A DNA stretch of 64,000 nucleotides from Spartobacteria bacterium LR76 (GTDB lineage: Bacteria > Verrucomicrobiota > Verrucomicrobiia > Chthoniobacterales > Terrimicrobiaceae): assembly GCA_003054655.1 (NCBI GenBank), contig QAYZ01000011.1:62001-126000 (forward strand), read 5' to 3'. Under the pieces are notes generated by a model. It was not told where the DNA came from and did not search any database. It saw nothing but the letters and a program-made list of their open reading frames with translations. Below, in pieces: positions 52,508 through 59,074 of this stretch. A program made the position numbers and the translations under genes. The stretch's first letter is position 1. Every line of letters begins with the position of its first letter.

Positions 52508-53431
52508 TTACTTGCGCCGTTTGGTCAGGACGGCTTGGCTTTCATCGGAGGTGTCGAGCACGTAGACGGTTCCCGGGCTTTGTGCCGGCTCCCAGGAAAT
52601 CGGGGTAATGAACTGATCCATTCCGGTTGATCGGTCGCTGCGCGACGGCGTGTAATTAGGAGTGTACCCAACGGTGCGGGAAATCTCCTTGATCAGAGCG
52701 GTGATGTATTTCGAGGACGGGTTGTGGAAGATGATTTCGGCGGAATTCACCGTGCCGTTTGAGAACTTGAGGACGACGAATTTGTTGGTGGAGGCTTTCC
52801 AGCCGAGGTCGGTGAGAGGCGTGTCGGCAAATATGGGGGGAATTTCGTCGCCTTCGTAAGTGAAAGGCTCGGCGTGGGGGAAGCGCCCGACCGCATCGCG
52901 CCATGAGCTTCCCAGCGAGGTCTCCCAGAACGAAGCGGGAACGAGCGGCTCAGCGTCGGGAATGGCGGTGATCTTTTCCCGAAAGAACGGCGAGGTGATG
53001 GATTTTGCCGCGAGCGGCGACATGCCGGACTCATTGGAGAGGAGATTCTCGCTCTCGAAGACGGGCGACCAGTCTTTAGCCTTCGTGATCTTGTTGGAGA
53101 TCTCAAAGTATCTCTTATCGCTCGCTGTGAGATTGCGGAGATTCTTGGAACTCTCGTATTTCTTCAGCAGTTCGCGGGCCTCGGGGATATCGCAGTCAGC
53201 GGCGATCCGATACCAGGCGAGGGCATTGATGGCGGGGAGGTAGCCGTCCTCTGCGGCCTCCCGGATACGGGAGAAACCCTCCTTTTGCACGGAAACGTCA
53301 CCGGCGCTCACCATGGCGGCAGATTTCTTCAGCTCAATCGCGAAATTCGCGGGATTCGTTTCCGAAGAGGCGTTGCCGAGCGAGATGAGGCAGGCCAGGA
53401 CGGCGGAGACAGAGATTCGCAAGGCGGACAT
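52508..53431 (-). CDS. Secreted protein of unknown function
   Basis: About 307 residues with a signal peptide (MSALRISVSAVLACLISLGN). The region after it, 'FSRIREAAEDGYLPAINALA' and WYRIAADCDIPEARELLKKY, has the alpha-alpha hairpin pattern of Sel1/TPR-like repeats. The rest is mixed and unrecognised. It is divergent from the ubiquitin-like operon across 191 bp, so they may share regulation. Start ATG 53431 begins the signal peptide; a longer frame to 53476 is less likely. Confidence 0.6.
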   Translation of the reverse strand: MSALRISVSAVLACLISLGNASSETNPANFAIELKKSAAMVSAGDVSVQKEGFSRIREAAEDGYLPAINALAWYRIAADCDIPEARELLKKYESSKNLRNLTASDKRYFEISNKITKAKDWSPVFESENLLSNESGMSPLAAKSITSPFFREKITAIPDAEPLVPASFWETSLGSSWRDAVGRFPHAEPFTYEGDEIPPIFADTPLTDLGWKASTNKFVVLKFSNGTVNSAEIIFHNPSSKYITALIKEISRTVGYTPNYTPSRSDRSTGMDQFITPISWEPAQSPGTVYVLDTSDESQAVLTKRRK

Positions 53432-53622
53432 CGTGGCTGCAAAGAATGGGAACGGGCGATAAGGTGTCAATTCCAAAGGGGGCCGGGGAGGGACGCTTAT
53501 ACTTTTGGTTCGACTCGGGTGGGCTTTCCGCTAAACGGAGGGGCGTTTGCCTGAACGGAAATGCATAGAAGGAAATCGATTTCTCAGCATCAGCTTGTGA
53601 AGTCCGCCGGGAAGGGGCTGGC

Positions 53623-53994
53623 GTGACGAAGATCGTGATTTCCGATCAGGATCTCGCGGCGGCGGGGCCGGGAGCGGCGAGCGTGGCTGGACGGGATGCG
53701 GGGGATATTTCACCCGCGTGGAGATGGGGGCTGCTGGCCTCGGCTTTTGTGCTGCCGATCCTGTGTATTGCTTGTGCGGGAGCGCTGATTGCGGTACGCA
53801 CCAAGCCCGCCGAGATGCGGGCGGGAATGGCTCGATATTGCTGTGTGCTGCTGATCGTGAGCGGGTTGGTGACGTCGGTCTTTACCGTGGCGGGATGGGC
53901 CCTGGCGGGAAAGAGTCCTCCCTGGGAGGGAAGCCGCGGGCGCATGCATGTGATGGAACGAAATCTGAAGGGAGAGAACTTATGCCAAGTATAG
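53623..53994 (+). CDS. Small two-helix membrane protein, first gene of the Ubl operon
   Basis: This 123-residue protein has a soluble, Ala/Gly-rich N-terminus and two membrane helices (about 33-57 WGLLASAFVLPILCIACAGA and 70-93 YCCVLLIVSGLVTSVFTVAG). It starts at GTG 53623 with GAAGGGG in front. Its 3' end overlaps the ubiquitin-fold gene by 13 bp, so it belongs to the same transcript. I recognise no family; a membrane scaffold or small regulator of the conjugation system is a guess from context. Confidence 0.65.
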   Translation: MTKIVISDQDLAAAGPGAASVAGRDAGDISPAWRWGLLASAFVLPILCIACAGALIAVRTKPAEMRAGMARYCCVLLIVSGLVTSVFTVAGWALAGKSPPWEGSRGRMHVMERNLKGENLCQV

Positions 53995-54251
53995 AGGTGA
54001 CTGTGTATGACTCGACGGAGAACAAGCGCGTGCCGGTCGAGTTGCCGGACGACGCTCCGGCGAACAAGCTTATCGCCATCCTGGTGGAAAAGCTGAATTT
54101 GCCGCGCAATGGCCCGGACGGCGCGCCGCTAAGCTATAAGTTTCACCACAAGAACAGCGGCCGCCAGATCCAGGATGCGCAGACTCTGGAGGCGGCGGGG
54201 GTTGCGACGGGCGATATCCTCAGGTTGCAGCCGGAGATCACGGCGGGCTGA
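53982..54251 (+). CDS. Ubiquitin-like protein, YukD/EsaB type, with C-terminal Ala-Gly
   Basis: This 89-residue protein is a complete beta-grasp domain: strand 1 PSIEVTVYDSTENKRVPVEL, helix DDAPANKLIAILVEKLNLP, then LSYKFHHKNSGRQIQ and QTLEAAGVATGDILRLQPE. The pattern matches the YukD/EsaB/WXG100-secretion ubiquitin-like family. It ends ...EITAG, so the terminal Gly is free without any cleavage and could be adenylated directly by the E1-like enzyme encoded 22 bp downstream. GGAGAG 6 nt before the ATG gives a clear ribosome site. Role inferred: the protein tag of the pathway. Confidence 0.85.
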   Translation: MPSIEVTVYDSTENKRVPVELPDDAPANKLIAILVEKLNLPRNGPDGAPLSYKFHHKNSGRQIQDAQTLEAAGVATGDILRLQPEITAG

Positions 54252-54273
54252 TACGTAAACCACGCTTCGCAAG

Positions 54274-55506
54274 GTGATTCAAATTTCCGCAGAGGAGCTG
54301 AATGAGGACAGGTTCAGCCGTTTCCGCCTGATCGGCTGGTGGGACCAGCAGAGGCTGAGATCGGCCAATGTCGTCGTGATCGGCGCGGGCGCACTGGGCA
54401 ACGAGATCGTCAAAAATCTCGTGCTGCTGGGCGTGGAGCATCTGCTCGTGGTGGATTGCGACCGGATCGAGCATTCGAATCTCTCGCGCAGCGTGCTCTT
54501 TCGCACGGCGGACGTGGGGAAATCCAAGGCGCGCACGGCGGCGGAGGCGGCGCGGGAGTTGAGCGATGGGCAGACGACGGCGCATTACCTCGATGCCAAT
54601 GTGATGGCGGAGGTCGGGCTGGGGGTTTTTGGCTGGGCGGATGTGATCATCGCCGGCCTGGACAATCGCGAGGCGCGGCTGTGGATCAATCGCTGCGCGT
54701 GGAAGATGGACCGTCCCTGGGTGGATGGCGCGATCGAGGGGATCAACGGCGTGGCCCGCGTGTTCCTGCCGGGGCGGGCTCCCTGCTACGAGTGCACGCT
54801 GGGAGAGACGGACTGGCAGATCCTGGAGCGGCGCATGTCGTGCAATCTGCTGACCCGCGAGGAGATGCTGGGCGGCAAGGTGCCGACGACGCCCACGACG
54901 GGATCTGTCATTGCCGGGATCGAGGTGCAGGAGGCGGTGAAGCTGCTGCACGGCCTGCCGGTGCTGGCGGGGCAGGGGTTCGTCTTCGACGGGCTGCATC
55001 ACACCTCCTACGTGGTCGAGTATACGGAGAATCCTGACTGCCTCAGCCACGAGGTCTACGAGGAGGTGATGATTTTTCCCGGGCGGTCGGATGAGACGAC
55101 GCTCGCTGCGCTGCTGGACTTTGGCCGGGAACGGCTGGGCGCGGAGAGCGGCGTGGTGGTGGAGTTCAGCCGTGATGTGATCCGGGAACTACGCTGCCCC
55201 CGGTGTGGAGTGGCGGACGAGGTATTCGCCCCCGTGGGAACGATCTCGGCGGCGCAGGGACGCTGCCCGCGCTGCGAGACGATGCGCGAGGTGGTGGCGC
55301 TGCATGGATTTCACGGTGAGCCGGAGCTGGCGGAGCGGAGGCTTTCGCAACTCGGGCTCCCGGCTTTCGATGTTTTCACGGCGCGCAAGGGCGGCCGACA
55401 GGTGGCGATCCTGATCGATGGTGATCGCGCGGACGTGCTCGGTCCTCTGGCGGAGAAGCCGCCCGGCGTGTGGCCGGAGGCGAGGAGGGCGTATGCCGGA
55501 GAGTGA
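54274..55506 (+). CDS. E1-like (ThiF/MoeB fold) Ubl-activating enzyme with zinc ribbon
   Basis: This 410-residue protein starts DRFSRFRLIGWWDQQRLRSA and has the nucleotide loop GAGALG (37-42), D61/D63, the Arg-finger region N69-L-S-R72, K85 and D130 of adenylating E1s. C171-x2-C174 and C256 take the place of the usual two CxxC zinc pairs. C190, just before the TREEMLGGKVPTTPTTGS crossover region, is the best candidate for a thioester cysteine. A C-terminal extension adds a zinc ribbon, C308-x2-C311 and C331-x2-C334. It starts at GTG 54274. It should adenylate the Ubl C-terminus and pass it to the E2-like protein. Confidence 0.88.
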   Translation: MIQISAEELNEDRFSRFRLIGWWDQQRLRSANVVVIGAGALGNEIVKNLVLLGVEHLLVVDCDRIEHSNLSRSVLFRTADVGKSKARTAAEAARELSDGQTTAHYLDANVMAEVGLGVFGWADVIIAGLDNREARLWINRCAWKMDRPWVDGAIEGINGVARVFLPGRAPCYECTLGETDWQILERRMSCNLLTREEMLGGKVPTTPTTGSVIAGIEVQEAVKLLHGLPVLAGQGFVFDGLHHTSYVVEYTENPDCLSHEVYEEVMIFPGRSDETTLAALLDFGRERLGAESGVVVEFSRDVIRELRCPRCGVADEVFAPVGTISAAQGRCPRCETMREVVALHGFHGEPELAERRLSQLGLPAFDVFTARKGGRQVAILIDGDRADVLGPLAEKPPGVWPEARRAYAGE

Positions 55507-56188
55507 AGCCAGCGCACCTGCCGCGCCCTGCCGGGTCGAGATCGACGCGCAGGTGCTCACGGAAATCCGCCAGCATGCCCGTAGCGCGATGGCGGAGGAA
55601 ATCTGCGGCGTGCTCATCGGCGAGGTGGCTGAGGGCGTGACGAAGGTTTCGGCGCGCATCCCGGGCGAGGGAGCTGCGCAGGCGGGAGCGCAGGTGACGT
55701 TCACCCAGGAAGCCTGGGAGCATATCTACCGGGTGAAGGACGAGCAGTATCCCGACCTCGCGGTGGTGGGGTGGTATCACTCGCACCCGGGGTTTGGCAT
55801 TTTCTTCTCGGACTACGACGAGTTCATCCATGCGAATTTTTTCAACGCGCCGCATCAGGTCGGCTGGGTGTGCGACCCGCACTCCGGCGACGAGGGGTGC
55901 TTTGGCTGGGTGGAGGGCGAGGTACGGCTGCTCGGGCTGGTCGGCGTGACGCGGCCCGGAGGCGACTGCCGGGTGGAGGAGCAGCCTGCCCCTGTGCCGC
56001 CCAAGGCGACATGGCGATGGGTCGGCCAGGCCTGGAAGGTGCTGGAAATCCTGCTCATCGTGCTGCTGGCGTTTTTCATCGGTGTATTGGCGCGTCCTCT
56101 GGTGGATCGCTGGGACGTGCTGCCGTCGTGGTTGCGCCTGCCGCATCACGCGCCGGTACAGATCGGAGGGATTTTTGGACATGAGTGA
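55493..56188 (+). CDS. Membrane-anchored JAMM/MPN+ isopeptidase (deubiquitinase-like)
   Basis: This 231-residue protein has a JAMM metalloprotease domain with all catalytic residues: E36 in AEEICGVLIGE, H96-S-H98-P and S106/D109 in WYHSHPGFGIFFSDYDEF, with the standard 11-residue step from H98 to D109. A hydrophobic helix (VLEILLIVLLAFFIGVLARP, about 180-200) anchors it to the membrane near the C-terminus, with the catalytic domain inside. Since the Ubl already ends in Gly, the likely role is removing it from targets rather than maturing it. It overlaps the E1 gene by 14 bp and the FHA gene by 8 bp. Confidence 0.9.
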   Translation: MPESEASAPAAPCRVEIDAQVLTEIRQHARSAMAEEICGVLIGEVAEGVTKVSARIPGEGAAQAGAQVTFTQEAWEHIYRVKDEQYPDLAVVGWYHSHPGFGIFFSDYDEFIHANFFNAPHQVGWVCDPHSGDEGCFGWVEGEVRLLGLVGVTRPGGDCRVEEQPAPVPPKATWRWVGQAWKVLEILLIVLLAFFIGVLARPLVDRWDVLPSWLRLPHHAPVQIGGIFGHE

Positions 56189-57236
56189 GGAAAAGATCAG
56201 GATCACGACGGAGGATATCGCGGCGCTCGACATCGCGGAGGTCTCGGCTCCGGTGCCAGCGCAGGGAGCGAAAGCCGAGGACGGCGTCTGGGGCACGGTG
56301 GGAGAGGAAGACCAGGGCGGAGAGGCCAAGGCCAGCTTCTGGCTGAAGTCGTGGGTTTATCTCGGGCTGGCGGGCGCGGCGGGAGCACTCGTCGGCTGGA
56401 TGATTTTTGAGCCGTGGTTTGATGATTACCCCGTTCGCTCTTTAGTCGGCAACATGGTCTTCCTGCCCGGCGTGATGGCGATGATCGCGGTCGCGCTCGG
56501 GTTGGCGGATAGCCTGGTCGAGCGATCATGGACGAAGGTGGCGATGGCTGCGTGCCTGTCGTTTCCGCTCGGTGCGGTCTTTGGTTTTGTCTTTGGGTTC
56601 GTGTCCAATATTACATTCTATCTGGAAAAGCAGATTCTATTGGAGGCGGGTGTCGTGGTGGCGAAGGACAGCCCGGCGTTGTGGATAGCGAGGGCGCTGG
56701 TGTGGATGATATTTGGTATCGGAGGCGGCGTGTGCTTCGGTCTGGCGGGAAGGTCCGGAAGGAAATGCCTGTACGGTGTGGCTGGAGGAGTCGTGGGAGC
56801 GTTCATCGGGGGCATCCTGTTTGATCCGATCTCGATCGTGGCGCATGGCGCAGAGGCGAGCCGCGCTCTCGGGATGGTTTGCTTCGGGCTGGCCTCCGGG
56901 ATTGCGATCGGCTTCGTGGAGAGCGCCCTGAAAGACCGCTGGCTGTATGTGGTGGCGGGGCCGCTGGCGGGCAAGCAGTTCGTCATCTACAAGGAGGTGA
57001 CCCAGGTCGGGCGGCGGCAGACGAATGACATCTATCTCTTCAAGGACGAGACGATCGAACCGCTGCATGCGCGAATCGAGCGGCGCGGCGCGGCCAGCAT
57101 GCTGGTGGCCCAAGGACCCGTCTATGTCGGAGGCCAGCCGGTAACGCAACGCGCCCTGCGGACAGGGGATCTGATCAAGATCGGGCGCTACACTTTCCGG
57201 TACGAAGAAAAACCCGTGAAGAAGAAAAATGGTTGA
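56181..57236 (+). CDS. Multi-pass membrane protein with C-terminal FHA domain
   Basis: This 351-residue protein has an acidic N-terminus (1-50), then about six Gly/Ala-rich membrane segments between residues 54 and 258 (for example WVYLGLAGAAGALVGWMIF and IARALVWMIFGIGGGVCFGL). A cytoplasmic FHA domain (about 262-345) shows VTQVGRRQTNDIYLFKDETI, with the Gly-Arg and His-Ala (LHARIERRG) positions that bind phosphothreonine. It may recruit phosphorylated partners to the membrane site of conjugation. It overlaps the JAMM and the RING genes by 8 bp each. Confidence 0.85.
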   Translation: MSEEKIRITTEDIAALDIAEVSAPVPAQGAKAEDGVWGTVGEEDQGGEAKASFWLKSWVYLGLAGAAGALVGWMIFEPWFDDYPVRSLVGNMVFLPGVMAMIAVALGLADSLVERSWTKVAMAACLSFPLGAVFGFVFGFVSNITFYLEKQILLEAGVVVAKDSPALWIARALVWMIFGIGGGVCFGLAGRSGRKCLYGVAGGVVGAFIGGILFDPISIVAHGAEASRALGMVCFGLASGIAIGFVESALKDRWLYVVAGPLAGKQFVIYKEVTQVGRRQTNDIYLFKDETIEPLHARIERRGAASMLVAQGPVYVGGQPVTQRALRTGDLIKIGRYTFRYEEKPVKKKNG

Positions 57237-58011
57237 GAAATGTCCCTATTGCCGCGAGGCGGTCGAAGAAGACGATCGGATGATCTGCCCCTCATGCAAG
57301 ACGCCGCATCATCCCGACTGCTGGCATGAGAACGAAGGCTGTACGATCTTTGGCTGCGAAAATACGCCCGTGGAGGAGCCCAAGGTCGCGGTGACCGAGC
57401 TGGATGTCACTCCAATGGCCGCCAACTCGCCGACGGCGAAGTATTTCCTGGCCCGTGGCGGGGAGAAGTCTGGGCCATTCAGTTTCGAAGAGGTGCTTGA
57501 ACGGCATCGCCGCGGATTTAGCGCGGACTCCGATCTGTGCTGGAGAGAAGGGACGCGTGAGTGGGTGCCGTTGTCGCGAGTGCTGGCTGCGCCCATCGAT
57601 TCGGAACCGGCGAAAGTTCCCGAGGTATTGGAGGAGGAGGCGGACCCGATGGCCGGGGTGCCGCGTTTTGGACGGCGGGTGTACTTTTCGTGGCTGTTCG
57701 GAATGCTCATTGTTTCCAAGCTCTTCATGATCAGCGAGTCGACGGTTCTCGTGGGTGCGCTGGCGGTGCTGGTGGGGTGGTCGATCATTGCCTACAAGCG
57801 CCTCCGCGATCTTGGATATGCGGGCTGGTACCTGGTACTATTCTTTGTGCCGATCGTTAATATCCTGATCGGTTTTCATCTGCTCTTTTCGCCGCGGGGC
57901 TACGCGATTACGAAAAAACGGGACTGGGTGCAGATCACGGGGATCATCCTGTGCCTTGGATTTTTCCTCCTGATTGTCCTGGGGATTGCCCTGCCAAATC
58001 TGTCCCGATGA
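57229..58011 (+). CDS. Prokaryotic RING + GYF_2 + DUF805-like membrane protein (E3-like)
   Basis: This 260-residue protein begins with a treble-clef RING-type zinc domain: C5-x2-C8, C20-x2-C23, H27/H28, C31, C38 and C43 (MICPSCKTPHHPDCWHENEG). This matches the prokaryotic RING family 1 pattern. Residues 64-115 are a GYF_2 domain (YFLARGGEKSGPFSFEEVLE, WREGTREWVPLSRVL), which binds Pro-rich peptides. Residues 135-260 carry four membrane helices of DUF805 type with YKRLRDLGYAGWYLVLFFVP. In context it is the best candidate for an E3 ligase-like adaptor. It overlaps both neighbours (8 and 4 bp). Confidence 0.85.
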   Translation: MVEKCPYCREAVEEDDRMICPSCKTPHHPDCWHENEGCTIFGCENTPVEEPKVAVTELDVTPMAANSPTAKYFLARGGEKSGPFSFEEVLERHRRGFSADSDLCWREGTREWVPLSRVLAAPIDSEPAKVPEVLEEEADPMAGVPRFGRRVYFSWLFGMLIVSKLFMISESTVLVGALAVLVGWSIIAYKRLRDLGYAGWYLVLFFVPIVNILIGFHLLFSPRGYAITKKRDWVQITGIILCLGFFLLIVLGIALPNLSR

Positions 58012-59018
58012 GCAGTCCGCGCATACGACGGTTGATGCTGGATCAGCAGCATCTGAACAGACGGTTCTCCGGGTGGACTCCGATCGAGGTCGTGCCGGTC
58101 TCCGGCGACCCGGCGGAGCTTTACCGGGTGACGTATCGGGTGAAGGGACTCTACACCGAGCCCGGCGGGCGCATCGTGGAGCGCCGCGAGCATGTGATGG
58201 AGGTGAGTCTGTCGCTGGGGTATCCGCGCCGTGCGCCGCAGTGCAAGATGCTTACGCCGGTGTTTCATCCGAACTTTGACGAGGCGAGCGTGTGCATCGG
58301 CGACTTCTGGGCGGCATCGGAGGGGCTCGATGACCTGATCGTTCGCATCGGGCGGATGATCGCCTACCAGGAGTATAATACCCGCAGCCCGCTCAATGGG
58401 CTCGCCGCGAAGTGGGCCGAGCAAAACATGGCCCGCCTGCCGGTCGATGATGTCGAGATTGCTCCTCCGGTCGAGAATCTCGAGGCCGTGGCGGAGGAAA
58501 AGATCGTCGTGCAGGTGGATGAACCTGCTGCTGCCATCGAGACGGTAAGGCGGGATGTATTGCCTGTTGCTCCCCCGGCATCAATGCCAAGTCCGCCCCG
58601 ACCTCCGTCGCCCGCGTTTTCTCCTGTTCCAACGCCTGAGAGTTCCTTTGCCCCGCCCTCGGTGGTTTCCATGGGAATGGGATTGGTGCGGGTCGGCGGG
58701 GTGCCCGGCAACCCGGCGGCGGTCGCGCCGATCGGAGGTACGCTCCGGCTGAATTTCGGCCCGCTCGCGATCGGGCTGCCTGATGGGCGTCCGCTCAAAA
58801 TCGGGAGCCGCCCCGGCAACGACATCGTGATCGCAGACCCGAGCCTGTCTGCGGTACATGCCGATGTCACACGGCGGGGAGATCGGGTAACCGTGAAGGA
58901 TCTCGGGTCGGCCCGGGGTACGCGGCTCAATGGCCTGCCCGTCCTGCAATCTCTCGTGGAGACCGGAGACAAGATCGTCTTTGGCGAGATCCAGGCTGTG
59001 CTTGAGGACGGCGAATAG
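58008..59018 (+). CDS. E2-like ubiquitin-conjugating (UBC fold) protein fused to FHA domain
   Basis: This 336-residue protein has a UBC-like domain at residues 1-150: N-terminal helix IRRLMLDQQHLNRRF, strands, the Pro-rich GYPRRAPQCKMLTPVFHPNF with H87-P88-N89, and the active-site-type cysteine C96 (SVCIGDFWA), seven residues after Asn89 (eight in most eukaryotic E2s). A Pro/Ala-rich linker (165-240) leads to a C-terminal FHA domain (about 250-335) with GSRPGNDIVIADPSLSAVHA and DLGSARGTRLNG. It should accept the Ubl from the E1 as a thioester, while the FHA domain may direct it to phosphorylated targets. ATGA overlap with the RING gene; last gene of the operon. Confidence 0.88.
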   Translation: MSSPRIRRLMLDQQHLNRRFSGWTPIEVVPVSGDPAELYRVTYRVKGLYTEPGGRIVERREHVMEVSLSLGYPRRAPQCKMLTPVFHPNFDEASVCIGDFWAASEGLDDLIVRIGRMIAYQEYNTRSPLNGLAAKWAEQNMARLPVDDVEIAPPVENLEAVAEEKIVVQVDEPAAAIETVRRDVLPVAPPASMPSPPRPPSPAFSPVPTPESSFAPPSVVSMGMGLVRVGGVPGNPAAVAPIGGTLRLNFGPLAIGLPDGRPLKIGSRPGNDIVIADPSLSAVHADVTRRGDRVTVKDLGSARGTRLNGLPVLQSLVETGDKIVFGEIQAVLEDGE

Positions 59019-59074
59019 TCTGATCCCGCCGCGTCTGGTTTTTCAGCGGACGCGGCACGATTTTCGAAGCCTCC

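Noticed and set aside
53623-59018. Reading the Ubl-E1 genes as a thiamine or molybdopterin sulfur-carrier (ThiS/MoaD with ThiF/MoeB) unit
   Set aside because: The presence of an E2 with HPN/Cys, a RING-type protein and a JAMM peptidase in the same operon, and the YukD-type Ubl, fit protein conjugation better; no thiamine or Mo-cofactor gene is nearby.
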